Positions 16,231-24,616 of a stretch of DNA of 29,518 nt are shown here, piece by piece. The stretch lies in NCBI GenBank assembly GCA_039806065.1, contig JBDKJS010000151.1:1-29518 (forward strand), given 5' to 3'. Within the stretch, counting starts at the first letter, position 1. Each line of letters opens with the position of its first letter. The translations under genes and the position numbers were made by a program. Origin of the DNA: JBDKJS01 sp039806065 (lineage in GTDB: Bacteria; Bacteroidota; Bacteroidia; AKYH767-A; 2013-40CM-41-45). A model generated the notes under the pieces. The model ran no database searches, was not told where the DNA came from, and saw only the letters and a list, made by a program, of their open reading frames with translations.

Positions 16231-18693
16231 ATGGATAAGCAATTGGTTATTTTATATGTTGAGGACGATGAATTGGATCGTAAGATACTTCAACGGGCAG
16301 TTAAATCATCAGGATTAAATATTGATCTTCGATTTGCAGAAGATTTGGATAGTGGAAAAGATCTGACAGATGGAATAGAATATGACTGTATTTTCCTAGA
16401 CTATAATTTGCCTGGAGGCAGTGGCCTTGAATTGTTAAAGCACATCCGTCAGAAAGGGAATAATTCTCCAATAATAGTAGTTACATCGCAGAGCGACACA
16501 CAGATAGCAGTAGATGTAATGAAAAGTGGAGCTAGTGATTACATACCCAAGTCACTTCTTAGCCCAGAAGGCATAACGCAAAGTTTGCGTCACGTAGTGG
16601 CAATGAAGGAAGCAGAGTTAGAGCGAATAAGAATTTCGCAAGAACTCGCAACTACACAAAAAACTTTGGAGACCATTGTTATCAATGCTCCAATCATATT
16701 GTTTTCGTTAGACAATGAAGGTAAATTCATTTTGTTTGAAGGCAAGGCAATCCACGAATTTGGGTTAACTAAAAAGGACTTGGAGGGCAAGCTCATCGCA
16801 CAACAGCAAGTAGCATTACCTATTACGAAGGAGAGTTTTGAAAAGGCAATAGGGGGTTATGAACATACTACACAAACAGAAATTACTGGAAAGTTTTATG
16901 AAACATACTATGTTCCAATGCGAAATTTTCAAGATGAAATATGTGGTGTAATAGGAGTAGCATCAGATATTACAGGGTTAAAAAGAGCCCATCAAGAATT
17001 AGAGATGGCAAAGAAGCTAGCTGAAGAAACGGCAAAAGTAAAGGAGGAATTTCTAGCGAATATGAGTCATGAAATTAGAACACCAATGAATGGCATCATT
17101 GGCTTGACAAGGATTTTGCTGAATACTAAACTAGACGAAGAGCAGATGCGTTTTATGCGATCAATCAAAGTGAGTTCAGATAATTTATTGGTCATTATTA
17201 ATGATATACTGGATTTTTCGAAAATTGAAGCAGGGAAAATGACTTTTGAAAAAACAGCATTCAAATTGAGAGATGCCTTACAACATACCATTGAATTATT
17301 TGCTGGAAAGGCTGATGAGAAAGGACTGAAAGTTCAAGCGAAGGTTGGAGATCAAATTCCGAAAATAATAAAAGGTGACACCACCCGGCTATCGCAAATA
17401 TTGAATAATTTAGTAGGTAATGCGATTAAATTTACTCAGCAAGGAGGAGTTACCATAAACGTGTCCCAAACAGCTCAAACTGCTGATACCATAAAATTAT
17501 TAATTGAAGTAACAGATACTGGCATTGGCATCCCAGAAAGCAGTATAGGAGGAATTTTTGAAAGTTTTTCGCAAGCCGAAGCCAGCACAGCACGTAAGTT
17601 TGGTGGAACAGGGCTAGGGCTCACCATTGTAAAAAGACTGGTGGAATTGCAAGGAGGCGAAATAGGAGTAAGGAGTAAGGTAGGTGAGGGTAGCACATTC
17701 TATTTCTATTTAGATTTTGAAATGGCAACGGAACAAGATCTTGATGCTAATTTTCAAGATGATGCCACGGAAGATTTAGATATTTCACACTTGAGTGTAT
17801 TAATGGCAGAAGATAATACCATTAATCAAATGATTGTTAAAAAATTATTTAAAGATTGGAATACTAAGCTAGATTGCGCAGAGAATGGAAAAATTGCTTT
17901 AGAACTCTTGCAACAAAATGCTTATGATATGATATTAATGGACATTAATATGCCAGAAATGGATGGACTCACGGCAGTGCATCAAATTAGAACCACACTA
18001 CCGGAGCCATTGTGCAATATACCAGTAATGGCTATTACCGCACATGCTACTGCTACTGAGCGAGAGAAGTCCTTCAGCGCTGGAATGAACGATTATATTT
18101 GTAAACCTTTTGACCCGAAAGATCTTCGGAGAAAAATGTTGACCTTAACAGCGCATGTACAAAAGGGTACCCATGTTAACGCCTTGACTACAACACAACC
18201 TATAAAAGATTCAGTAGCTCATGAAAAAGAGCAAACGAATGACAACAAAATTCAGTTAGAGACTAGCCAACCAGGATTAGATCCTACCACAGCTAGCATT
18301 GATCAATTTCAAGAAATACAGGTTACAGCTAAATCGCAAGCCTATGAGCAATACCACATCGATCTTACCTATTTGAAACAAATAGCCGATAACAATAAAG
18401 AGTTTATGGTTGAAATGATTGAAATGTTTCTTCAGAAAACTCCAGAGGCATTACTCCAAATGCAGGAATATTTAAATACTAAAAATTGGCACGAGTTGCG
18501 TAATGTGGCACATCGTATAAAACCATCATTTAGTTATATTGGAATTTCTGAGATCCATCGATTATTGGCAGCAATAGAAAATAACAGCGAAACTAGAACC
18601 AATTTAACCGAAATTCCGGAAATGTTAGATAAAGTACAACATGCTTGTGAAGAGGCATACGCAGAGTTAAAAACTGAGATAAGTAAATTATAA
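16231..18693 (+). CDS. Hybrid sensor histidine kinase, REC-PAS-HisKA-HATPase-REC-Hpt
   Basis: The start is ATG 16231, not the GTG at 16207, because MDKQLVILYVEDDELDR begins the receiver fold at once. Domains over 820 residues: receiver with Glu11, Asp12, phospho-acceptor Asp57 and Lys107; linker helix; PAS-like domain about 138-255; HisKA with His280 (FLANMSHEIRTPMNG); HATPase with N box LNNLVGNAIKFTQ, DTGIGIP and GTGLGLT; second receiver with Asp571 (ILMDINMPEMDG); and Hpt with His761 (VAHRIKPSF). There is no TM segment, so it is cytoplasmic. All residues for a His-Asp-His relay are present, with the N-terminal receiver as a possible input from another kinase. No DNA-binding output gene is adjacent. 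The signal is unknown. Confidence 0.95.
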   Translation: MDKQLVILYVEDDELDRKILQRAVKSSGLNIDLRFAEDLDSGKDLTDGIEYDCIFLDYNLPGGSGLELLKHIRQKGNNSPIIVVTSQSDTQIAVDVMKSGASDYIPKSLLSPEGITQSLRHVVAMKEAELERIRISQELATTQKTLETIVINAPIILFSLDNEGKFILFEGKAIHEFGLTKKDLEGKLIAQQQVALPITKESFEKAIGGYEHTTQTEITGKFYETYYVPMRNFQDEICGVIGVASDITGLKRAHQELEMAKKLAEETAKVKEEFLANMSHEIRTPMNGIIGLTRILLNTKLDEEQMRFMRSIKVSSDNLLVIINDILDFSKIEAGKMTFEKTAFKLRDALQHTIELFAGKADEKGLKVQAKVGDQIPKIIKGDTTRLSQILNNLVGNAIKFTQQGGVTINVSQTAQTADTIKLLIEVTDTGIGIPESSIGGIFESFSQAEASTARKFGGTGLGLTIVKRLVELQGGEIGVRSKVGEGSTFYFYLDFEMATEQDLDANFQDDATEDLDISHLSVLMAEDNTINQMIVKKLFKDWNTKLDCAENGKIALELLQQNAYDMILMDINMPEMDGLTAVHQIRTTLPEPLCNIPVMAITAHATATEREKSFSAGMNDYICKPFDPKDLRRKMLTLTAHVQKGTHVNALTTTQPIKDSVAHEKEQTNDNKIQLETSQPGLDPTTASIDQFQEIQVTAKSQAYEQYHIDLTYLKQIADNNKEFMVEMIEMFLQKTPEALLQMQEYLNTKNWHELRNVAHRIKPSFSYIGISEIHRLLAAIENNSETRTNLTEIPEMLDKVQHACEEAYAELKTEISKL

Positions 18694-18716
18694 ACCTTTT
18701 TTGATAAAAATTTCGT

Positions 18717-18746
18717 AGCCCTTTCTTATTAGAGAGGGCTTTTTTT
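18717..18746 (+). terminator. Intrinsic terminator after the hybrid kinase gene
   Basis: A 10-bp stem (AGCCCTTTCT with AGAGAGGGCT, one G-T wobble) closes a TATT loop and is followed directly by a run of T. It lies 23 nt after the kinase stop and before the next gene, so it separates the two transcription units. Confidence 0.9.
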
Positions 18747-18790
18747 ATGGATCATGTATGAGCTATTTTTTATCTTAGCAAAAAAAATTA

Positions 18791-20197
18791 ATGAATTATA
18801 AAGAAATAAGTCAAAAAGATGTAGCATATTTTACCAGCATTCTTCCAGAAGCCGGTATTGCATTGGATGAAGAATCGTTATTGAATTACGCTCATGATTA
18901 TACAGAAGATTTGAGTTTTAAACCAGCCATTGTACTTAAGCCTAGCACTACTGAAGAAGTTTCTAAGATATTAAAATATTGTAACGATCAATTGATTCCA
19001 GTTACGCCACGTGGAGCCGGTACTGGTTTAAGTGGAGGTGCCTTGCCAGTTTATGGAGGCGTATTACTAAGTAGTGAAAAGTTGAATAAAATCTTGAGTA
19101 TAGACCAGAACAACCTTCAAGCTACGGTAGAGCCCGGTGTAATCAATCAAGAACTGCGGAATGCGGTTGAGGCCATGGGACTTTACTATCCCCCTGATCC
19201 GGCTAGTAGAGGAAGTTGTCAGTTAGGAGGGAATTTGGCAGAATGTGCAGGCGGGCCTAAAGCAGTAAAATACGGAGTGACCAAGGATTACATTCTCAAT
19301 TGTGAAATAGTGTTGGCCAATGGAACGATTATTTGGACAGGCGCTAACGTACTAAAGAATGCTACCGGATATAATCTTACACAGCTGATCGTAGGAAGTG
19401 AAGGAACTTTGGGTTTTGTAACTAAAATAGTATTGCGACTCATTCCACTACCCACTCAAAATTTATTAATGTTGGTTCCATTTTATAGTAGCGAGGAGGC
19501 CTGCTTAGCGGTGTCAGAAATTTTTAAGGCAGGTATTACCCCTTCTGCATTGGAATTTATGGAACGAGATTGTATATCATTTGTGATGAAATATGTTGAG
19601 GTTAAAATACCCCTTAAGGAAGAAATAGCTGCCCATTTGTTTATCGAAGTTGATGGTAACCATAAGGAAATACTGATGCAAGAATGTGAACGAATAAGTG
19701 AAGTGGTGAGTAAATTTAAAATTGATGAAATTTATTTTGCAGAATCAGAGCAGCAAAAAAATGATCTTTGGCGAGCACGGAGGAGTGCTGGCGAAGCTGT
19801 AAAGTCACATTCAATATATAAGGAGGAGGATACAGTGGTGCCAAGAGCTGCATTGCCAAGTTTATTGAAGGGTGTTAAAGCAATAGGAAACAAGTATGGA
19901 TTTAACAGTGTGTGTTATGGTCATGCTGGTGATGGCAACCTCCATGTTAATATCATTAAGGAGCAGCTGAGCGACCATCATTGGAATACCGAAGTTCCTA
20001 AGGGGATAGAAGAAATCTTTAAACTTTGCATATCATTAGGTGGAACCATTAGTGGGGAGCATGGAATAGGGTGGGTTCAAAAAAAATACTTGCCTTTAGC
20101 TTTCAACCCTGTACAAATGGCGCTTATGAAGGGGATAAAAAGTGTATTTGACCCAAATCAAATTTTAAATCCAGGTAAAATATTTCCCGATGCATAA
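18791..20197 (+). CDS. GlcD-type FAD-binding oxidase (2-hydroxyacid dehydrogenase family)
   Basis: The 468 residues match the GlcD/D-lactate dehydrogenase family in full. The FAD-binding type 4 domain has PRGAGTGLSGG at 73-83 and PPDPASRGSCQLGGN, ATGYNLTQLIVGSEGTLG for the flavin cleft. The C-terminal domain has GHAGDGNLHVN (377-387) and GEHGIG (from about 422), the metal- and substrate-binding signatures. It probably oxidises glycolate, D-lactate or D-2-hydroxyglutarate to the keto acid; the sequence does not separate these, and no GlcE or GlcF subunit gene is nearby. No signal peptide or TM helix. The stop overlaps the next gene by 8 nt. Confidence 0.9.
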   Translation: MNYKEISQKDVAYFTSILPEAGIALDEESLLNYAHDYTEDLSFKPAIVLKPSTTEEVSKILKYCNDQLIPVTPRGAGTGLSGGALPVYGGVLLSSEKLNKILSIDQNNLQATVEPGVINQELRNAVEAMGLYYPPDPASRGSCQLGGNLAECAGGPKAVKYGVTKDYILNCEIVLANGTIIWTGANVLKNATGYNLTQLIVGSEGTLGFVTKIVLRLIPLPTQNLLMLVPFYSSEEACLAVSEIFKAGITPSALEFMERDCISFVMKYVEVKIPLKEEIAAHLFIEVDGNHKEILMQECERISEVVSKFKIDEIYFAESEQQKNDLWRARRSAGEAVKSHSIYKEEDTVVPRAALPSLLKGVKAIGNKYGFNSVCYGHAGDGNLHVNIIKEQLSDHHWNTEVPKGIEEIFKLCISLGGTISGEHGIGWVQKKYLPLAFNPVQMALMKGIKSVFDPNQILNPGKIFPDA

Positions 20198-20747
20198 TAT
20201 TTTAACAAGTGAGTATGTATCCCAACATCATTTGGATCGAATGATTGCACGTCCAATAACTACTGATGATTTGGATGATATAGTAGCATTCTACAATGAT
20301 GAAGAGGCAAGCAGGTTTTTGAAATTTGAAGCCTCTATGAGTAACGAATCAATGGCTCAATATTATTTAGATAAACAGTTAGATAGATATCGTATGCACA
20401 ATGGATTGATGGTATTGGAGCGAAAATTAGATGGAGCCATTGTGGGTCATTGTGGATTATTATATCAGGAAGTTGATGGAGAAAAAATTATTGAAATAGG
20501 ATACAGGTTATTAAAAAAATATTGGCAAAATGGTTACGCATCAGAAGCTGCAAAGTACTTTCGCAATTATGGATTCAATGATAATAGGGTGGATGCATTA
20601 TATTGTATGATACATCCTGAGAATAAAAATTCACAAAAGGTAGCGCTCCGTTTGGGCATGACTTTTCAAAGGAACATTCATCACAATGGAGTAATGGCAT
20701 TGTTGTATGGGATTACTCGCACTGCATTTAATCAAATTAAAAAATGA
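20190..20747 (+). CDS. GNAT acetyltransferase (RimJ/RimL-like)
   Basis: The 185-residue protein begins with the RimJ/L-like MIARPITTDDLDDIVAFYND segment (from about residue 18). It has the acetyl-CoA pyrophosphate loop in YWQNGYASEA (111-120) preceded by the IEIGYRLLKK strand. HPENKNSQKVALRLGM (142-157) is the usual motif B region. The substrate may be a protein N-terminus, an antibiotic or a small metabolite; no specificity residue is recognisable. It overlaps the upstream oxidase by 8 nt and the downstream dehydrogenase by an ATGA junction, so its translation is coupled to both. Confidence 0.88.
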   Translation: MHNILTSEYVSQHHLDRMIARPITTDDLDDIVAFYNDEEASRFLKFEASMSNESMAQYYLDKQLDRYRMHNGLMVLERKLDGAIVGHCGLLYQEVDGEKIIEIGYRLLKKYWQNGYASEAAKYFRNYGFNDNRVDALYCMIHPENKNSQKVALRLGMTFQRNIHHNGVMALLYGITRTAFNQIKK

Positions 20748-21550
20748 AGCAAAAAGTTGTAATAATAAGTGGAGCAAGTAGTGGTATTGGACTGGCTTTG
20801 GCTGAAAAATTTTTGGCTGAAGGAAGTGTAGTAGTTATTAACGGTCGTGATGAGCGAAAGCTTCAACAAGCAGCTATTAAACTGAACGATATAAGTGCTA
20901 CAGTTAAAGCCATACCAGGTGATGTAAGCAATATTAAAGATTGTGAAAGAATAGTTTCAGAAACAGCCGCTCTGTTTGGAAAGATCGATGTAGTTATATG
21001 CAATGCTGGTATTAGCATGCGAGGATTATTTGAAGAAACAGATTTGCAGGTTTTGCACCAATGCATGAATATCAATTTTTGGGGAACGGTAAACCTTTGT
21101 AAGGCCGCTCTGCCTCATTTGTTGCTTAGTGGTGGTAGCATTATAGGAATTAGTAGCATAGCAGGAAAAAAAGGATTGCCAGCCCGTACTGGTTATAGTG
21201 CTAGCAAATTTGCTATGGAGGGATTTTTAGAAACTTTAAGAACAGAAAATTTGAATAATGGAATCCACGTACTGGTGGCGTGCCCGGGATTTACAAAGAG
21301 CAATATTAGAAATGTAGCCCTATCGGCAGATGGAACTAAGCAAGGCGAATCCCCAAGGAATGAAGAAGATATGATGAGTGCCGAATCGGTAGCAAGTGCT
21401 ATTTATTGGGCAACAATAAAAAGAAAGCGCGACCTCATCCTTACTTTCAGCGGAAAACTAACGCTATGGCTCAATAAATTTTTTCCTTGGATGATGGACA
21501 AGATGGTGTATAGCCACATGAAAAAGGAGCCTGGAAGTCCATTAAAATAA
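20744..21550 (+). CDS. Short-chain dehydrogenase/reductase (SDR)
   Basis: The 268-residue classical SDR has the cofactor loop SGASSGIG at 9-16, CNAG at 87-90, catalytic Ser in GISSIAG near 138, and the Tyr152-x-x-x-Lys156 pair (YSASK). An Arg in VVINGRDERK follows the second strand and suggests NADP(H) preference (inference). The C-terminus carries a hydrophobic, Trp/Phe/Met-rich segment (LTLWLNKFFPWMMDKMVYSH) that could attach the enzyme to the membrane, as in DHRS7-like SDRs. The substrate is unknown. It is the last gene of the oxidase-GNAT-SDR operon. Confidence 0.9.
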   Translation: MKQKVVIISGASSGIGLALAEKFLAEGSVVVINGRDERKLQQAAIKLNDISATVKAIPGDVSNIKDCERIVSETAALFGKIDVVICNAGISMRGLFEETDLQVLHQCMNINFWGTVNLCKAALPHLLLSGGSIIGISSIAGKKGLPARTGYSASKFAMEGFLETLRTENLNNGIHVLVACPGFTKSNIRNVALSADGTKQGESPRNEEDMMSAESVASAIYWATIKRKRDLILTFSGKLTLWLNKFFPWMMDKMVYSHMKKEPGSPLK

Positions 21551-21551
21551 A

Positions 21552-21594
21552 CCATACTACCTGTAAGACATGGTTTACCTTGCAGATAGTATGG
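21552..21594 (-). terminator. Long hairpin, probable terminator for minus-strand transcription
   Basis: CCATACTA (21552-21559) pairs with TAGTATGG (21587-21594). After one C/A mismatch, CTGTAAG pairs with CTTGCAG (one T-G wobble), leaving an 11-nt loop. Read on the minus strand the hairpin is followed by TTTATTTTAAT, a U-rich tail, so it could terminate the microprotein and receptor transcript running toward it. On the plus strand it starts 2 nt after the SDR stop but has no T-run behind it. Confidence 0.6.
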
Positions 21595-21608
21595 AACAAA
21601 CTAACTAA

Positions 21609-21737
21609 CTAACTAATTACCGCAACTGAAACTAAAGTGAGCAAGAGGGCGAACACTACAAGTATTGTTTCGATCAATACTTTGCTGTTGGTTCTTCTTT
21701 CGTGGTAATAGTTTTGACGAGAAATGTTATTTTTCAT
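21609..21737 (-). CDS. Microprotein with a C-terminal TM helix (42 aa)
   Basis: An ATG at 21737 opens a 42-codon frame ending at TAG 21609. The product has a polar, basic N-terminus (MKNNISRQNYYHERRTNSK) and one uninterrupted hydrophobic helix (VLIETILVVFALLLTLVSVA) almost to the end. By the positive-inside rule the N-terminus should be cytoplasmic. No homologue comes to mind. It lies downstream of the TonB-type receptor on the same strand and ahead of a likely terminator. A near-consensus TATTTTG lies 37 nt upstream of the ATG. Support is the clean charge/hydrophobic design, the start context and the otherwise empty 322-nt gap; a chance ORF cannot be excluded. Confidence 0.6.
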   Translation of the reverse strand: MKNNISRQNYYHERRTNSKVLIETILVVFALLLTLVSVAVIS

Positions 21738-21872
21738 GGGATAAGTGTTTTGGTTACTCGAAATAACTAATTAGCAAAATAGCTTCAAAGAGAAAAATAA
21801 CATAATTGGTTAGCTGTCGTGAACTTAGGGTGAACAGATACTTTTTGTATTTAAATTTATTGCTAATTCTAA
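21738..21872. other. AT-rich spacer between microprotein and receptor genes
   Basis: No gene is visible on either strand. Reading on the minus strand, the only promoter-like element is TATTTTG (21781-21775), one base short of TAnnTTTG. No hairpin terminator is seen after the receptor stop, so the receptor transcript may continue into the microprotein gene. Confidence 0.5.
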
Positions 21873-24074
21873 TTATTTAGTCCTAATCCGATTGATCTCA
21901 TCCTCATTGCCCACTGTTCTGTTTCGCTCGTTCTTTATATTTGATTTTCCGAATCGAAACTTACATTGCACCGAAACATTTCTACTTTCCCATTTGCGAT
22001 AATTTTTCCAATTTAAATTTCCAAATACTGCTTTTTGAGTCCATGATTGGGTGTTAAATACATCCTGAACTTGGATGGTGATAGCAAGCTGATTACTCAT
22101 GAGTTTTTTTGTAACACTTATATCTAAGCTGCCAAGCGGTTGGTTTTTATAAATTGTTGTAACAGTACTGTAATTAAACCATCCACTTATTGTTGCTGAA
22201 GTGTTTTTACCCAAATCAATATTATTGTTTAAAAATAAATTTAGACCAGGTCCGTACGTATTGATGGTAGAAATGGTATTTCGTTCTCCTACCTTAATAT
22301 TATATGCTGACCAATAGGGTTCAGCGTAAATGTATCCATCCCATTTTTTGCTCATTGTAAATGGTGTACTCAAACTTAGGTTATACATGGTTCGTGTTCC
22401 AGCATTTAGCGGTTGCTTGATGGTATTGATACCTTGCACATACGTAATGTATTCAATTAAATTGGAACTTCTACTAGCAGAGAATTTTATTTGAATGGCA
22501 TACCTATAGTTAAAAGTAGCTGCAATTTGATTGGTAAATGAAGGTTTTAAATTGGCGTTGCCGTATTCAAAATTGTAAGGGTCGTATTGGTATATATATG
22601 GGTTTTGATCTTGGTAGTTGGGCCTATCTATTCTTCTCCCATAGGTAATTCCTATTTGATGATTTTCTGTAATTTGATAGTTGGCAAAGGCGGTAGGAAA
22701 CAATTGCAGTTGCTTATAATTAGGTCCATTGGTAGTTTGATTATTAGCAAAAACACTTTTACCTTTTACAACTGTTTCCTCACCTCTTAACCCTAGCTGA
22801 AGAGTTATTTTTTTTATTTCTTTTTTTATATTTATGTATCCAGCATTGATTTGTTCAGTGTAGTAGAAAGTGTTAGTTCTGACTGTATCATTGACCCAAA
22901 TTTCATTGCTTAACTGTTTTATAGCTAATAGATTGTTGTTTAAGGTGTAGCTTGTTTTAATTCCTGTTTCAAAAACGGTTGCATTGCTTTCCAGAATTGT
23001 TAATGGCGATTTATAATCTAATCTTATACTTCCTATTGAAATTTCATTACTTAATACATTTTGAGTTCCGCTTTGAGAGGCTTGGCTGTTTGCAGTAGTG
23101 GTTAAATTATTTATTACATTTATAAAAGTTGTATTAAATGCTGCAAAATCTACATCAGCTGTTAGTTCCCTGGCAAGCGAATCTTTAAAAGTGTAGTTGG
23201 CATTTATGTTTTTTCTATCGGTATTTCCAGCATAGCTTGATTGCGTATTCAAGAATTCATTGGTGTTGTTTTTTGTAATATTGATTAAGTAAAAATTAGG
23301 ATAATTATCTTGTTTTTTATTCCACGAGGTGAGTAATCCTATAGATGCTTTAGGGTTCAATTGATAATCGATACCAAATTTATAGAGTTGACTTTTCCAT
23401 TGATCAACCTCATAACCGCTTTGCTTGTATTGGGTGTTTTCAATAATTCTATCAGTTAGATTGATCGTGTGTTGAATACCTTGGTTGAAATTAGCATTTG
23501 CATAGAGGTTTATTTTGTTTCGCTTGATATTTAAAATTGTTCCTTGATTGTTTCTTTGATGAGTGGATTGTGTATAACCACCATTGATTGAACCATTTAA
23601 TCCGTTGTTGGTGTTTTTTTTAAGGATTATATTAATAATTCCAGCATTGCCTGCAGCGTCATATTTTCCAGATGGATTTCCGATAATTTCTATTGTTTGG
23701 ATGGCGCCAGCATCAAAGGTTTTTAAATAATTGGATAGATCTCTTCCTTCTAAGTAGGTACTGCGACCATTAATTAAAATTTTGGTTCCAGTTTTACCAC
23801 TCATCATAATTTGTTCGTTACCATCTACTGTTACACCAGGAGCTTGTCGTAAAACTTCAAGTATGTTTTTTCCCGCCACAGCATTATTGTCAGCTAGGTT
23901 GAGCACTGTTTTATCTATTTCATTTTTTATTAATTCTTGCTTAAATGATATAGTAGCTTCTTGGAGTAAAATTGTTTTGGTACTATCCAATAGGTGAGTA
24001 GTGGTGTCAAGAGATTGGGCAACAGCCTTAACAGGTGTAAAAATTATGGCGCAGTAGAGTAAAAGATTTTTCAT
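21873..24074 (-). CDS. TonB-dependent receptor-like outer-membrane protein (OMP_b-brl_3 type)
   Basis: The 733-residue protein has a signal peptide ending VKAVAQ and a plug domain from about residue 50 to 150 (LEVLRQAPGVTVDGNEQIMM, IQTIEIIGNPSGKYDAAGNA, GIINIILKK). A large barrel rich in aromatic-ended strands follows, with the ending KFRFGKSN and ERNRTVGNEDEINRI, typical of the PF14905 outer-membrane barrel family. The carboxypeptidase-regulatory-like domain usually found in front of the plug in this family is absent, which makes it shorter than usual. The ligand is unknown. Its ATG overlaps the stop of the small lipoprotein gene (ATGA), so the two are translated together. A membrane-bound AraC regulator encoded upstream may control it. 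Confidence 0.88.
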   Translation of the reverse strand: MKNLLLYCAIIFTPVKAVAQSLDTTTHLLDSTKTILLQEATISFKQELIKNEIDKTVLNLADNNAVAGKNILEVLRQAPGVTVDGNEQIMMSGKTGTKILINGRSTYLEGRDLSNYLKTFDAGAIQTIEIIGNPSGKYDAAGNAGIINIILKKNTNNGLNGSINGGYTQSTHQRNNQGTILNIKRNKINLYANANFNQGIQHTINLTDRIIENTQYKQSGYEVDQWKSQLYKFGIDYQLNPKASIGLLTSWNKKQDNYPNFYLINITKNNTNEFLNTQSSYAGNTDRKNINANYTFKDSLARELTADVDFAAFNTTFINVINNLTTTANSQASQSGTQNVLSNEISIGSIRLDYKSPLTILESNATVFETGIKTSYTLNNNLLAIKQLSNEIWVNDTVRTNTFYYTEQINAGYINIKKEIKKITLQLGLRGEETVVKGKSVFANNQTTNGPNYKQLQLFPTAFANYQITENHQIGITYGRRIDRPNYQDQNPYIYQYDPYNFEYGNANLKPSFTNQIAATFNYRYAIQIKFSASRSSNLIEYITYVQGINTIKQPLNAGTRTMYNLSLSTPFTMSKKWDGYIYAEPYWSAYNIKVGERNTISTINTYGPGLNLFLNNNIDLGKNTSATISGWFNYSTVTTIYKNQPLGSLDISVTKKLMSNQLAITIQVQDVFNTQSWTQKAVFGNLNWKNYRKWESRNVSVQCKFRFGKSNIKNERNRTVGNEDEINRIRTK

Positions 24075-24460
24075 GGATTTTTTATGTTTTCATAATTCAT
24101 TGAAAGGTTGGTATCGCCATATAATTTAATTTTAATGCTAATGGTTTTAGAAGAGGCATTTTCAAAGATGGCTTGAGTATCACGAGCTACCTTTAAAACT
24201 ATGTTTCCATTGGGTTGTAATTTTACAACGCCAATCGTGTCACCATTGATTAGCCGCTGATAGATTGTTATGGTATCTTTTTTACCATTTTGTACATAGG
24301 CTTTGTAAGGGCCATGGTTTCCTTGGCCCAACATAAAGCTTTTTTGAGGCTGGATGAGAGTGGTAGAGGTTAGTGAAGGTAAAATGCAAGATGAGGTGAT
24401 ACACCCCGCTATGGCAATACAAAGAATGCCAGCACTTTTAAATTTTACTTTTGAGAACAT
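24071..24460 (-). CDS. Small putative lipoprotein coupled to the receptor gene
   Basis: The 129-residue product has a basic N-terminus, a hydrophobic stretch and a lipobox-like IAGC with Cys20; a second Cys25 (TSSC) is a less likely lipidation site. The mature part is beta-rich, with segments such as KDTITIYQRLINGDTIGVVKL and NIVLKVARDTQAIF, and GNHGPYKAYVQNG near its start. I do not recognise the family. The overlap with the downstream receptor (ATGA) suggests the two proteins act together at the outer membrane, perhaps as a surface or periplasmic accessory. Its leader can fold into a stem that ends exactly at the start codon. Confidence 0.7.
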   Translation of the reverse strand: MFSKVKFKSAGILCIAIAGCITSSCILPSLTSTTLIQPQKSFMLGQGNHGPYKAYVQNGKKDTITIYQRLINGDTIGVVKLQPNGNIVLKVARDTQAIFENASSKTISIKIKLYGDTNLSMNYENIKNP

Positions 24461-24511
24461 AAGCTAGTTTTTAGAATGAGCCTCAAAAGTCGTATTTGGT
24501 GAGTCTAGCTT
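24461..24511 (-). promoter_or_regulatory. Inverted repeat in the lipoprotein gene leader
   Basis: AAGCTAG (24461-24467) and CTAGCTT (24505-24511) are perfect inverted repeats 37 nt apart, the inner copy touching the ATG at 24460. Folded in RNA this would place a 7-bp stem right against the start codon. A near -7 element, GACTTTTG (24491-24484 on the minus strand), lies between the arms; a start site there would remove one arm from the RNA. Confidence 0.3.
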
Positions 24512-24516
24512 CGTTT

Positions 24517-24529
24517 CAAATTATAAATT
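24517..24529 (-). promoter_or_regulatory. 13-bp box shared by two operons, copy upstream of the lipoprotein gene
   Basis: On the minus strand this reads AATTTATAATTTG, identical to the copy at 26035-26047. It contains TATAATTTG, close to the -7 element but with a 3-nt instead of 2-nt spacer. It lies 56 nt upstream of the lipoprotein ATG. Confidence 0.35.
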
Positions 24530-24616
24530 GACACTTGATTAAGTAGTAGCAAATTGTTTGGGGGTGGCTTAAGGGTGTATCAAAAAATAAAACGTAATAA
24601 TAATCAGTTAGTTAGA

